The notes: generated from the sequence alone by a model not told the origin. A DNA stretch of 64,000 nucleotides from Agarophyton chilense (GCA_030374765.1 JARGXX010000001.1:2046001-2110000), one strand, 5' to 3'; numbered from the stretch's first letter, positions 10,162-20,891 are shown. A program made the numbers and translations.

Positions 10162-11649
10162 ATGGCGTTTGCGTCTTCGCGTGTGGTTTTGGATTTCCGA
10201 GGCGTGCAACCCGGAAGATCTGCACGTACTGCACCACCAAGGCGTTCCGCGCCGAAAATCGCAGAGATACCATTGCGATGCGAGTTAAGGCAACACCCAG
10301 CTGACAACAGTGTTGCGCAACCAGTCACGCCTAGAGTGCGGTACAAGTTATGTGTAGTGCGTTCTGTAATCGATGTTTCGAAGGAAGAATGGGATGATTT
10401 TGCCAGTCGTGCATGTGCCAGCCCCTTCCTGTTGCACGATTGGCTTCGATGTTTGGAACAATCTAAATGTGCCTCTATACATACTGGTTGGGAACCCCAT
10501 CACATTGCTCTCCGTGATGTGCATTCTGATGAGCTTGTTGCGATTGCGCCTGCTTACATGAAAACTCACTCAATGGGAGAGTTTGTTTTTGACTCTGAAT
10601 GGGCTCATGCCGCTTATGCTGCCGGTATATTGTACTATCCCAAGTTGTTGCTTGCAGTTCCATTTACGCCGGCGGCTGGACGTAGAATTCTTACGAGGGA
10701 GAAATCTACAGAACAAAGAGATATGATTTTGAATGCGTTTGCCGACGCTCTGGTTCAACTTTGCGAAGTCTTGAAAATAAGCTCTGTTCATGTTAATTTT
10801 TGTCGCAATGACGAGGTGAATGCATTGTCCAAAGCAGGTTTCTTACAAAGAAAAGGGGTTCAATACCATTTCACAAACTACAAGAAGGGACAAAGTGAAA
10901 TCGCGCAAATAGAGTCGCAAATACGAGCAAACCCGGCTCAAATGGATACTGGCCTCTTTTCCAAGGAAGTTGAAGAAAGAATCCCGTACATCGATTTTGA
11001 AGACTACTTGAGTGAATTTAAGTCGAAGCGACGTATCAAGATGCGAAGGGAACGAACTGTTGTCCGTAATGAATCGGGTCTGAAAATAGACGTCGTGGTC
11101 GGGGAACAAGTGAGTGAAGAGCTAATGGAACAAGTGTATCACATCTACAAGTCTACAATCGATAAACTGTACTATGGGAGACAGTATTTGACACAGTCCT
11201 TTTTTGAAATGCTTTCAAGGAGTGAAGAATTCAAGAAGCACATCTGCCTTGTGCTCGCAAGATCTACGGATGATAATAGAATAATTGGTGGTACGTTTAA
11301 CATAATCAGTGAAAACGAAGGTGGTGCATTTTACGGCAGGTACTGGGGATGTATAGAAGAAGTTCGATATCTTCATTTTGAGGCTTGCTACTACGCTGCA
11401 ATTGAATACTGTATTGAGAATGGTCTCTCTAGAATGGAACCGGGTGCTGGCGGTGGCGACTTCAAGTACATGCGAGGATTCGAACCGAGCATCACGAAGT
11501 CCATGCACTACATACGTGATAAACGTCTGTCTCATGCTGTTGAAAGATTCTTAGATCTTGAATCTCTCCATATTGACGGAGCAGTGGTGCAGATGCAGAT
11601 GGATAGCGCTATTCGATCGAAAGCACCCAGGAATCTGGGAAACATGTGA
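10162..11649 (+). CDS. FemAB-like acyltransferase (PF04339-type), probably plastid-targeted
   Basis: 495 residues from ATG 10162; the frame opens at an upstream GTG, so this is the first ATG. The body is a double GNAT-fold protein of the bacterial FemAB-like family. The clearest mark is near 430-465: MEPGAGGGDFKYMRGFEP, then ITKSMHYIRDKRLSHAVERF, the typical E-P-G-x-G-G-x-x-K...RGF block. YYGRQYLTQSFFEML and GGTFNIISENEGGAFYGRYWG also fit. Bacterial relatives are annotated as peptidoglycan biosynthesis/recognition proteins; the substrate in algae and plants is unknown to me. The N-terminus starts MAFASSRVVLDF and is rich in Ala, Arg, Pro and Ser without acidic residues early, like a red-algal transit peptide. 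A bacterial or cyanobacterial ancestry is likely. Confidence 0.8.
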   Translation: MAFASSRVVLDFRGVQPGRSARTAPPRRSAPKIAEIPLRCELRQHPADNSVAQPVTPRVRYKLCVVRSVIDVSKEEWDDFASRACASPFLLHDWLRCLEQSKCASIHTGWEPHHIALRDVHSDELVAIAPAYMKTHSMGEFVFDSEWAHAAYAAGILYYPKLLLAVPFTPAAGRRILTREKSTEQRDMILNAFADALVQLCEVLKISSVHVNFCRNDEVNALSKAGFLQRKGVQYHFTNYKKGQSEIAQIESQIRANPAQMDTGLFSKEVEERIPYIDFEDYLSEFKSKRRIKMRRERTVVRNESGLKIDVVVGEQVSEELMEQVYHIYKSTIDKLYYGRQYLTQSFFEMLSRSEEFKKHICLVLARSTDDNRIIGGTFNIISENEGGAFYGRYWGCIEEVRYLHFEACYYAAIEYCIENGLSRMEPGAGGGDFKYMRGFEPSITKSMHYIRDKRLSHAVERFLDLESLHIDGAVVQMQMDSAIRSKAPRNLGNM

Positions 11650-14020
11650 TGAGCATCTCGTTCATCCTATGCTTTCTGTCATGCATGTTTTGTTCGATGT
11701 CATGAGTTGTACAGCCACGGACGAGATCCCCCTGTTAGAAAAGATACTGCTTTCTACCAGACATGTGGCATTTGCTACGCAGTCGCTGAGAAGCTTTTGT
11801 ATTGTACGTCGTTGGGCGCATATGAGGAGCTTGCGCTTTATCTTGGTCTCTGTTGGAGATCCTATGGCTTACTCATATGGCTTCGAGTAGTTAGGACGAA
11901 GATGGGCATACCACGTGGAGGTGATTTACTCGTGCCCGGTTATAAAAAGAGATGCTCCATTATTTACTCGAGGCCACTAAACCTCTCATACTTTGATTGC
12001 ATTCGCTCGACTTGCCTGGGTCTAGGGTTTTTTAGGTTTTCGATGCCGTTCTGATTGGTGTTTATGTTTCTCTTTTCTATTATGAACACGATGTGTGATT
12101 ACCCATATTCACGGGGTGTTATCTATTGATATACTTTTCCTACGCGGGGGGAGGGGGGATGCTGGGAAAGTGTTTTGTGATTCGTTTGTCAAATTTCATT
12201 GAAGCACACCGTGGTGGTTGTCTTTGGTTACGTTTGAGGCTCCCTACAAGATTTGGTTCATGTGTGATGTTAACAGGGGCATATTTGTAGTTAGTAGTAC
12301 ACAGGGGCAGCACATTACAGAAGTGCAGAACGGCGTTTCGATACTTTTGTGTCTTGATATCAGGTGCAGATTAGCAGTATATGGGGCAATACTGTGTTGT
12401 CTTTGTGGGATAAAGTTACAAACGTAAACGAAGAGTAGCCCTTTAGCTCAAAAGATGGTGGCGTGCGACTTGATAGGGACGAGATGGCTTAGGATTGGGC
12501 GAACGTGTAAGGTGCATGAAACGTTACCGGATTGAGACAGATTCAATTTGGTGGAAAGACGGTGTGGGTCGACACGAGACAGGCGGTGAATGGCCGCCTG
12601 GATGCTCATGTGAGGCACACACGCATCGTCAAATTTTGATTCGATGCCCAAATGTGTTGCTCCGCACGAAAAGGCAAACCAAAAAAAAAAAAAAGGAAAA
12701 GACAATGCCAATCTGGCATCTTCTGCTGGCCGTCGCGACGTGGCGCATGTGCCCTCCCCCACATAACGCACCCGCTGCTACGCATGCAACAACACGACGG
12801 CTCCCCACGCATCAGCTCTACGCCGCCTATCCTCCTGCATCACCCAACTCTTCCGCCCGTGCCCTCCAGCTGCGACAATATCACACGCTCTCAAACTTAT
12901 ATACCCTTCTCAACATGAAGCACATTCTTCGAAAGGATTCTCACCCGCATGTCAACATTATTGAGCAGTCTAACCCGCTCAAGCGTCGTCGACCTGAATA
13001 CTCTCCGCAGCCTTCACATCCGAAACGCTTTCACCCAAGTACGTCTCAACACGCAATGCCGCCTTTGGTACCCACTCCGTCTCTACAGGCTTCAGTGGAG
13101 ACTTTGAGACTGGTTTGGGGTGACTACGCCTGTAGTAACGCCACGCTTCGACAATGCCATTTTCTTCGTTTGCAACGTCAGCAACAGAGGCTTGGTACCG
13201 CACCGGAATAGTATCCCCCCTTTTGTTTCTTGTTGTACATCTCGAGATAACTGTTCGGACTCGTTGCTTTTGTTGACAACTTTCAGCCCGTATTTCTACA
13301 TTCGCACTCGCACTCACATACCAAGTAACTTTAAACAGCCTTAATTCAGTTGTCGAACCAGTCATTCATCTAGCAAAAAGTCGTTTCTAAAGCAACCCCA
13401 CAATCTTCCATATTCTTTTGATTCTTTCAGATGAAACGTTTGCCATGCGCAGCCCTCAACATCGTAAACCTCCCGGTTGTGCGCGATTGTCGCATCTCAG
13501 CTTTACATCATCCATCCGCATGCATCTGAAAATCACACCTTCGCACCATCTCTTGAATCGCTGGGTCGCTCGTTCATTGTATCTTCTTTTTGGTTTCTTC
13601 AGGTTCTTCATCAAGAGCAGCCAAACGTCATCTGCCAAGCATGGTGCGCTGTTTGGTTTCAACTGAATTATGTAAATGTTTTCCAGCAATTGACGCGCTG
13701 CACACGTATTTCAACATGCCACTTATTTTTTCACTTTTCGCTGCCACCGACCTGATCACCACTCGAACGACGATCATCGTCATCCCGCAATTCGCTCCCA
13801 ACCTCTTGTCCCACACCAAAGTGCCCAACGTGTGTAACCTTCCAAGCAAGCGCCATCCAGCTGAGGCCAAAACAGATCTGGCAACTGCCTTGTTTAACAA
13901 GTACATTAAGTTCGTCAGAAATAGCCCTTTGTTCCAGTTTTATCAATACCCCGCCCATCAACTCAAACAATTTCTCAACTGCCATTCAAGAACGCATCAT
14001 AACAAACCGGGTTGTGCACT
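11650..14020. other. 2.4-kb gap between FemAB-like gene and eIF2-alpha
   Basis: Mostly without recognisable coding sequence. It holds a G-rich patch at about 12145-12163, a run of 14 A at 12681-12694 and one weak candidate small gene at 12915-13211, listed separately. Short open frames elsewhere have no family resemblance. I found no tRNA-like B box or other RNA gene. Confidence 0.4.
12915..13211 (+). CDS. Hypothetical small protein (98 aa), weak candidate
   Basis: From ATG 12915 the frame encodes a basic protein: an N-terminal part with Pro/Arg/Lys-rich NLS-like clusters (NPLKRRRPEYSPQPSHPKRF) and a C-terminal part rich in Arg, Leu and Gln (TLRQCHFLRLQRQQQRLG). The composition is more protein-like than the upstream part of the same frame. 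A TATATA at 12898-12903 lies too near the ATG to be its core promoter. A GT at about 13194 could be a donor leading to further exons, but I could not find a convincing continuation. No family is recognised. Confidence 0.25.
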   Translation: MKHILRKDSHPHVNIIEQSNPLKRRRPEYSPQPSHPKRFHPSTSQHAMPPLVPTPSLQASVETLRLVWGDYACSNATLRQCHFLRLQRQQQRLGTAPE

Positions 14021-14947
14021 ATGGCAACCAGGCAGGTTAATCTAGAGTGTCGCATGTATGAGAATGAATTTCCGGAACCTGATGATGTTGTAATGGTACA
14101 GGTCAAAGAGATCCAAGACATGGGCGGCTACGTACACCTTCTCGAGTACAACAACTGCCAAGGAATGATTATGCTCTCTGAATTATCTAGAAGACGTATT
14201 CGTTCTGTCAACAAGCTTCTCAAAGTCGGTCGTCAGGAGGTAGCGGCTGTAGTTCGTGTTGACAAACAGAAAGGGTACATCGATCTATCTAAGCGTCGTG
14301 TGGCCCCCGAAGATATCGCCAAGATTGAAGAAAAGTGGAACAAATCCCGCACGGTCCATTCTATAGTAAGACATGTTGCAGAGACTATTGGTACCGATGT
14401 GATTCATTTGTATGAAAGATGGGGATGGCCGCTTTATAGGAAGTATGGTCATGCATATGACGGATTTAGAACGGCTGTCAATGATCCTGATTCAGTTCTC
14501 GAAGGCTTGGATATTACAGAACAGGAACGTGAAGAGTTGTTACGAAATGTGAAGAGACGGCTAATGCCGCAGCCAGTCAAGCTACGTGCGGACATTGAAG
14601 TCACATGCTATCAATTCGAAGGTATTGATGCCATTCGGGCAGCGTTAAAGGCTGGTGAGTCTACTGGAGATGAGCAACGACCTATCAAAATCAAGTTGGT
14701 TGCACCGCCCTTGTATGTCATTACTACATCTAGTCTGCAAAAGAAGGCTGGTATCGATGCGTTGAATAAAGCGTTAAAGGTTGTGCAGAGCGAAATATCA
14801 AAGCGAAGAGGAAAGTTTGTACTCAAGGTTGCCCCAAGAACGGTGTCTGAGAAGGATGATAAAATGCTTGCCAATATGTTGACAGACCTTGAAAATGCTA
14901 ATAAAGAAGTTGCTGGGGACGATGATAGCGAATCTGACTCGGAGTAA
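14021..14947 (+). CDS. EIF2S1: Translation initiation factor eIF2 alpha subunit
   Basis: 308 residues, the usual length (about 300-315). An S1-type RNA-binding domain (about 17-92) is followed by the helical domain and the C-terminal alpha/beta domain. The regulatory site is intact: MLSELSRRRIRS, with the serine equivalent to animal Ser51 at residue 56. VDKQKGYIDLSKRRV and the acidic C-terminal tail (DDDSESDSE) are standard. eIF2 brings initiator tRNA to the 40S subunit; phosphorylation of this serine by GCN2-type kinases lowers translation. ATG 14021 gives the canonical N-terminus; the frame opens slightly earlier with a non-ATG codon. The stop lies only 31 bases before the stop of the opposing PsbP-like gene. 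Confidence 0.97.
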   Translation: MATRQVNLECRMYENEFPEPDDVVMVQVKEIQDMGGYVHLLEYNNCQGMIMLSELSRRRIRSVNKLLKVGRQEVAAVVRVDKQKGYIDLSKRRVAPEDIAKIEEKWNKSRTVHSIVRHVAETIGTDVIHLYERWGWPLYRKYGHAYDGFRTAVNDPDSVLEGLDITEQEREELLRNVKRRLMPQPVKLRADIEVTCYQFEGIDAIRAALKAGESTGDEQRPIKIKLVAPPLYVITTSSLQKKAGIDALNKALKVVQSEISKRRGKFVLKVAPRTVSEKDDKMLANMLTDLENANKEVAGDDDSESDSE

Positions 14948-14978
14948 ACCTAGATTTGTTTTGTTTGTTTTATTTGTT

Positions 14979-15734
14979 TCATGTGTATTGCTTTTTCACG
15001 CTGAATGAGTCTAGCATCTTTTCAAAGGTCTCGGTAGTTTGGTCGTCAAAATTGTCCACTTTAGCTTGCGTTGTAAGCACATACAATTGGCCGCCTGTCA
15101 CTGTGACCTTTGCTATGTACCGTTTGATGCCTCTTGAGGAATCGACGGTGTAATCAAGTGTGTAGTACGTCAGTCCATTTCTAGTTTCCGAGGAAGCGGA
15201 TTGAATTGTGGCGTTGTTCACGCTTTCCTTTTTTGTTTCGACGGCAAGTACCTTTTCGCCGACTTGTTGTGGCGTTCCAAAACTTTCTATAGATGATAGC
15301 TTTACCGAGTCTACTACCAAGCCTGCTGTTGTTGCAGCATCTTTGTCACTTGTTACTATCACTTCGCTTAGATGAGTCTTAATTGGTTTTTTCTTTACGC
15401 TCCAATTCGATGGATACGAAAAGGAAAATCCGAGGGACAAAGGTCCGTTGTATGTTTGAAATGTTTGTTGCTCGGCGAATGCCGCTTCGGAAAGCGGAAG
15501 GGCTGAAAATGCAGCGAGAGCGACTAAATGAAGAAATGTTCTTCGCTCTGTTTTAGCTGAGTCTTTGTCTGCGTTGTGTCGCGAGGCGTTCATGGAAGGG
15601 ACGGCAAAGCGGGAACGAGAGAGCTTTGCAAGTAGGGGGATTGTTGGGGAGGCATTCTGAACGGAGAATTTCACAATATCCATTTTTGGCGGTGGTCGAA
15701 AGGCATTGGAGATGAATGCCGGGGGTGGTGGCAT
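14979..15734 (-). CDS. PsbP-domain protein, thylakoid lumen (twin-arginine signal)
   Basis: 251 residues. The N-terminus carries a bipartite targeting signal: a transit peptide beginning MPPPPAFISNAFRPPP, then a lumen signal with twin arginines (TERRTFLH), a hydrophobic core (about 66-80) and an Ala-x-Ala site (AAFAEQ, about 82-87). The mature part opens with FSFSYPSNWSVKKKP and LSEVIVTSDKD and ends with an aromatic/basic PsbP C-terminus, as in PsbP, PPL and PPD proteins associated with photosystem II oxygen evolution or assembly. Red algae use PsbU, PsbV and PsbQ' extrinsically rather than true PsbP, so a CyanoP/PPL-type assembly role is more likely. It is convergent with eIF2-alpha. Confidence 0.88.
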   Translation of the reverse strand: MPPPPAFISNAFRPPPKMDIVKFSVQNASPTIPLLAKLSRSRFAVPSMNASRHNADKDSAKTERRTFLHLVALAAFSALPLSEAAFAEQQTFQTYNGPLSLGFSFSYPSNWSVKKKPIKTHLSEVIVTSDKDAATTAGLVVDSVKLSSIESFGTPQQVGEKVLAVETKKESVNNATIQSASSETRNGLTYYTLDYTVDSSRGIKRYIAKVTVTGGQLYVLTTQAKVDNFDDQTTETFEKMLDSFSVKKQYT

Positions 15735-16032
15735 GGTTCAAGATGGGATGAGTAAAATAGTTGGGGGTAGAAAGCTGGATTGTCCGAGCTGGATTCAGAT
15801 AGCTTTGATATCGCGTACGGAGATCATTGCAAAAATCAGATGCGCTCTCCAAAGATGAATTGCACAGGGCGCCACGCGTGAACGCGCCCACTGGAAATGA
15901 ATGAGCCAACACCCAGTTAGTGATCCCAAAAAAGAAACGTGCCCAGAATCACTGCAGCATTACACACACGCTGCCACACAGCCTGTCATCGCCGTCGTGA
16001 TCTCTATTTCATACCCGCCCCGATGCATCACA
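15735..16032. promoter_or_regulatory. Divergent region between PsbP-like gene and CENP-B-like gene
   Basis: The minus-strand PsbP-like gene and the plus-strand transposase-derived gene share this interval. If the latter starts at the earlier in-frame ATG (15901), only 166 bases separate the two coding regions. Confidence 0.4.
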
Positions 16033-18516
16033 ATGAGGAACACTTTGAATCAAGGGCAGCGTAAACAGCTTATTGAAGAATATCTTCGTCGCTCAAATGC
16101 CGGCGAACCATCGTCCCAAAACGCGCTGGCGGAATGGGCCGCTCAAACATTTAACTTTGCGCAGAAGCCTAGTCAGGCCACCATTTCGCGACTATTGAAG
16201 AATCGGGTGACTATCTCCAAGTCCAGAACGCCGGACAATGCCAAAAGAGCTGCTGTTCCTAGACAACCGGCGCTTGAAGACGCTCTTTTTTCTTGGGTCG
16301 TTGACCAGAAGGTTCGGCGAGGTCGTGTAACGAGCGGCACTGTAAGAGAGTTTGGAAGACTTTTATTAAGGAATGTGAACGAACGATTGCCGGGCGGCAG
16401 ACATTTGGAGTTTCGTTTTTCCAATGGATGGATGGAGAAATACAAGAAGAGGTATGGACTGAAGTTCTGGCGATTGAATGAAGAACCTGACGACGAACAA
16501 GATGCAAATGTTTTTGAGGAAGGGTATCCGGCTTTTGTCCGAAAGCTCTCTACCTTCAGAGAGGAAGATGTCTGGACTGCTGCAGAATTTGGTGTTCAGT
16601 ATCATATGAATGCCGATTCAAATATATCTACTTCGTTGGGCCAGGATGAAAGTAAGATGACTGTACTAGCCTGTTGCAACAAGTCTGGTTCAGAGAAATA
16701 TCCTCTCACCATGATTGGAAAGAGCTCTACAAAAATTTCGATAGATGAACGAACTACCAAAGACATCGATTTCGAATACATTTCCAACGTCAGAGCATGG
16801 ATGACAGCCAAATTATTCTTTCAATGGCTTCATTCTTTCGATGCATACATTGGTCGGAAACGTGAAAGAAAAGTTTTACTGGTATTGGATTCATGTAGTG
16901 CCCATGGAAACCATGAAACTGTACCCGCTTTGAAACATGTGGAGATTCTATTTTTACCACCGGCGTCTCTTGCAAAGACGCTTCCAATGGAGTGTGGCGT
17001 AATTTCTACTCTCAAGCTGAGGTTTAAACGACATCAACTGTTAAGCGTTCTTGATGGGGTTGACCAAGGTGCCAGAAACTCTTTCTATGTCAATCCAATT
17101 GTTGCAATGAGATGGTTGAGTCAGGAGTGGAGTATACTACCGCCCATAATGATTCAAAGTTGCTGGCAGCAAAGTTTGGGAAATATCGACGCTGACAGGC
17201 ATAAAGTTCTCGTCGAAAGTAGTCGTGAAGAAGCTTATGAAATCAATGAATTGTTGAACGAAGTGGCTAGGGTATGTGGGCGTGTCAACATTAGAAGCCT
17301 ACTCTATTCACCTGATGAACGCGATTGCATCGAAACGGTCAATTTAGAAACCCTTCGTGATTCAGTCGTGGATCGACTGATCTCTGAAAAAATAGATTCG
17401 CAAACCGTTTCATTACCTGACGTTCCTTCCTTACCGCCCGTGGACGAACAGCTAAAGGCTTTAGCCACTGTCAGACAGATTTTGGATGAACGCGGTATGA
17501 TCGACAAAAACCTTCGCACAGTTGTCCGAGACGTTCAGCGCGCAATTCGTACAGAACTGGCTGCAAAGACTGGTAGAACTACGCTTTTCGGTTTCAGCGG
17601 ATCTAATGTGTTGCAACAAGGTGCTGAGGAGCAACGAGCCCAAGTAGCCCAACATGCTCAAAATGTTCAATCGTCTCATGTCCAACACCCTCGATTGTCC
17701 CAACCGCTTCACGAAGTCCAATCGTCTCCAGCAACCCCTCCTCCTCAATCGTCCCAATCACCTCAGCAGCCTCAGCAGCCTCGGTCGCCTCAGTCACCGC
17801 ATTTCTCACATTCCCCTCAGAGGACTCATTCGTCTGAACAGTCCGTGCAGCCACAACCAATTCAGTTGTCCCCGTCGTCTCAAGCGCCTCAGCAACCTCA
17901 GAAACTACACCAATCCAATCAGTCTCAGAATTCCGAACTGTCTCAGCAGTCTCAACCTTCTCAACAACCATCGCAAACTCAACAAACTCAAGATTCGGAA
18001 AAGGACCAACTCACTACATCATCAGTTCAAGTACAGGATTCAGCTACACCAGCCCCCTTAACTCGCTTTTCGAGAGCTCGTGCACACGCCAAAAGGACTG
18101 ACATCTCGGCTCATGATAAAAACAAGGTGCCCATGGAGGTGACAGAAGCTGCGACAGTGCAAGTCAATGCCTCACAACCAAAAGTTGTTCATGTCAACAA
18201 CGACCCACCCCGGGACGTACCTATTTCCGTTACTGATACCGAAAGTGTTGTGAAAGATGTGGAATCAACTACAAGAACACAACTGCTTGACGAGGATGTC
18301 CAGTTTGGTGAGCAGCATCCTAACATTTCGGTACCCGAGACTGAAAGAGACGCATCCGAAAGGCCTTGTCAACTTGAAATGGACGAATCTTCCGTTCAAG
18401 AGCACCATGTGCACGACCAAGAAATTAGAGGAATTACTGTGGAGTTTAAGCATTCTGAAGTTGTCCCTAAGGATGTCCAAACAGAATCGATAGAAATCAG
18501 TGAAGTACCGTCATAA
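16033..18516 (+). CDS. CENP-B/pogo-type transposase-derived protein with Gln/Ser-rich tail
   Basis: 827 residues from ATG 16033, or 871 if the in-frame ATG at 15901 is used. Order: psq-type helix-turn-helix (about 1-60, GQRKQLIEEYLRR to ATISRLLKNR), CENPB-type second helix-turn-helix (about 75-150), a DDE_1 nuclease-like domain (about 185-345), a helical segment, then a tail of roughly 250 residues rich in Gln, Ser and Pro and finally acidic. The triad appears as NADSN, VLDSCSAHG and LPMECGVI: the third acid is Glu in a Met-Glu-x-Gly setting where pogo elements usually have Met-Asp-x-Gly. I see no terminal inverted repeats at the ends. An intact long frame with a new C-terminal domain suggests a host gene made from a transposase, possibly a DNA-binding or transcription factor; a recently active element is the alternative. 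Confidence 0.8.
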   Translation: MRNTLNQGQRKQLIEEYLRRSNAGEPSSQNALAEWAAQTFNFAQKPSQATISRLLKNRVTISKSRTPDNAKRAAVPRQPALEDALFSWVVDQKVRRGRVTSGTVREFGRLLLRNVNERLPGGRHLEFRFSNGWMEKYKKRYGLKFWRLNEEPDDEQDANVFEEGYPAFVRKLSTFREEDVWTAAEFGVQYHMNADSNISTSLGQDESKMTVLACCNKSGSEKYPLTMIGKSSTKISIDERTTKDIDFEYISNVRAWMTAKLFFQWLHSFDAYIGRKRERKVLLVLDSCSAHGNHETVPALKHVEILFLPPASLAKTLPMECGVISTLKLRFKRHQLLSVLDGVDQGARNSFYVNPIVAMRWLSQEWSILPPIMIQSCWQQSLGNIDADRHKVLVESSREEAYEINELLNEVARVCGRVNIRSLLYSPDERDCIETVNLETLRDSVVDRLISEKIDSQTVSLPDVPSLPPVDEQLKALATVRQILDERGMIDKNLRTVVRDVQRAIRTELAAKTGRTTLFGFSGSNVLQQGAEEQRAQVAQHAQNVQSSHVQHPRLSQPLHEVQSSPATPPPQSSQSPQQPQQPRSPQSPHFSHSPQRTHSSEQSVQPQPIQLSPSSQAPQQPQKLHQSNQSQNSELSQQSQPSQQPSQTQQTQDSEKDQLTTSSVQVQDSATPAPLTRFSRARAHAKRTDISAHDKNKVPMEVTEAATVQVNASQPKVVHVNNDPPRDVPISVTDTESVVKDVESTTRTQLLDEDVQFGEQHPNISVPETERDASERPCQLEMDESSVQEHHVHDQEIRGITVEFKHSEVVPKDVQTESIEISEVPS

Positions 18517-18960
18517 TTCTGGATCCCCATCAACTCTGCGATAACCCTCCTTTGCCTCATCCTTTCAATCAAGCTTTCTTCTCCGCCTTGCAGCTCTAGG
18601 GAATATATGAGGGAACACGCTTACGAAATTTATGTGCCTGCTCGTATAGCCACCTTTTGCCATTCATTAATTTCTTGAGCCTGACCAAAGCGCATGACGA
18701 GAATTGTGCCCTCGTGTGAAGTAAAGGAAGCTCTGAATGGCATAAGGACGAAGATTATGATAAATCGAAAGGTCACGCCCTATATCTAGCAACGGGTAGA
18801 CATGTTATCCGACGGCTTTCGGTTCAGATCATGAACGCCAGTCGAGTGACGATGTGTACGAGTCTAGTGCATCAAATTTCCGACGATGCAAACAACTCAT
18901 GCTTAAAACTCATGCTTAGAAGATTTCATTGAAGATGAGCAGGTTGACTTACAAGCTCGG

Positions 18961-19877
18961 GTGACTTTCTACATTGATGGCAACAACGTGTTGCATGTAT
19001 CTGTAGGTCAGAGTGTATACAGGGTACGAAGAGTATCAGACCTACCGGAAACAGACAAGGTTCTTATCACCAGCAACCCGAAAAGGCTATCGCGAGGGCA
19101 GGTGAGAGTGCTCGAGAAATTGAGTCGGTTTCTCATGACAGCCCGGGTCTACTTTGCAGACAGTTTTGCGTGCGTCAACCAAATCACAGGAGCTTCTATC
19201 GACTCCGGAGCAAGAGTGGTAACCAATTGACTTGTACCATTTCATCGAAATTACATTCCAGATGGATCCCGACCTTTAAAAGTCTGCATATTAGGACTAA
19301 TAAGAAACATCAGAAGAAGGATCTATCATGTCTCTATCAGCGGTGATGTTAACCTTAGTGATCTGAACAACGATGCAATTTATTTCGGGGGCGGCAGACT
19401 ACGCAGCATATACTCTGACACGGATAGTTCCCAAGATTATGCATGCATGCGAGAAAGAAACAACGAGGATATATATGAGGATTTTGTTATTGTAAGGACG
19501 TGGTGCTGCGCTACAAAGAGATAGGAAGAAAGTGCAATCTTGAGGCATTCATCGATCATGTGCTTCGTGATATTCTCCACCATCAGATTAAAAACAGGTT
19601 AACAGAAGATGAAGAATATGAGAGTGCAGTACATATGTGTCGCAAATTCCCATATAGAGGCGTGTGGGATGTCAGAGAGGCCTTGGTTTTCGAAGCCTTC
19701 CTCCACTCAGCCCCAAATTCTTCGGAACAAGTGAAATGGGTCCACCCAATTCAAGCCATACGGTTGAAAGACCTGATATACTTCGAACAGAAAGTATTGC
19801 GTGGAGAATTTGATGTAACTAAAATGAACGTTCGCCGTGATTTTGTGGGAACTAGAAGGGAATTAAGGAACGCCTAA
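18961..19877 (+). pseudogene. Unassigned coding-like remnants
   Basis: Two short open segments on the same strand within about 0.9 kb show ordered amino-acid composition, with alternating hydrophobic and charged residues, unlike their surroundings. They lack start codons and are separated by non-open sequence. The element looks broken. No protein family is recognised, so a mobile-element or cellular origin cannot be decided. Confidence 0.3.
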
Positions 19878-20855
19878 GAAATTTGACGGCTGAGAAAACT
19901 GTTTGTGAAATAGCTCGAGAACCTCACATCTCCGTACAAGAACTGCACGGTTAGTTGCTCAAATTTCCAGGTTTGTATACAAACAACATCTACGTAAATC
20001 GGGAAGGCGCATATACCAGTGATAGAACGGAAGGTGAGCCAGTATGCATTTGTTTGGGGACGTCTCTGAGGATTCGAGATTTTGATGGTGTTACTTCCAA
20101 TAAGTTTTGTGACTTCATGGATGACACCCGTTTCGGCTTGTGCCCTGTTATCATGGTTCGTAACGGATACATGCACATTTGCCAAGTAGAGTAAATTCTG
20201 ATACGACGATAGCAGGGTTCATCGGACATGATGATCAACACGGAGTTTGTGATAGGAGAAGACCTGTTTTTTTATGTGAAGTGAATACGCAACAAATGCG
20301 TGGTCTATCATGAGTACCGTCGGTACCCATGGTAGTTTTAATAGTCTTTACAGTGTAGCACAAATGGGAAAAGTAGAGTTCGCTAAACTAGGTGTGAATC
20401 TTCTAATTGCACAGTGAGTATGAGCAAAGTAGGCACGCCTGAGTTGAGAAGCTTGTTTAACCACGCGGAGAACTTGAAATTTAATGTAAATAGGAGTACC
20501 TGTAGTATCAATGAGTTCAATGTTCCAGGATCAAATTGCACTCGCACTGTCTTGCTCGATACGAAGGGCGTCAAAAAAGCATGCTTGGTACATCCTTCCT
20601 CTTACTCGTTGCGAGTTTGGTTGTTCTCCACTACGTCGTCCGACGATCGTTACGAATATTGGCAGTTATTGCAATGACTTGGAATATGAAGCAACAGTGG
20701 GGACATATTTCCCCGGTTGTTATCATAAATCGTGATTCATTTCTCAAGGCCGATCACACAACTCCAGAGTAAGAACCTGTTGTGCATCTTCAGACTGGGA
20801 ATCATTATTAACATCGGTCGCTTCGATTTGCAGTGCCTAGAAAGGGCAATGGAAG

Positions 20856-20891
20856 AGACGTGCTAGCTAGACATAGACGTGCTAGCTAGAC
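20856..20891. repeat. Direct repeat, 17 bp x2 (period 19)
   Basis: AGACGTGCTAGCTAGAC occurs at 20856-20872 and again, unchanged, at 20875-20891. Each copy contains the palindrome CTAGCTAG, a motif that also clusters upstream of the PH-kinase gene at about 56.6 kb. Confidence 0.85.

Noticed and set aside
12897-12903. TATATA as core promoter for the 12915 start
   Set aside because: It lies only 12 bases before the ATG, too close for a TATA box whose transcript includes that ATG.
12495-12914. Longer form of the small hypothetical protein
   Set aside because: The upstream part of the frame crosses a poly-A run and lacks protein-like order.
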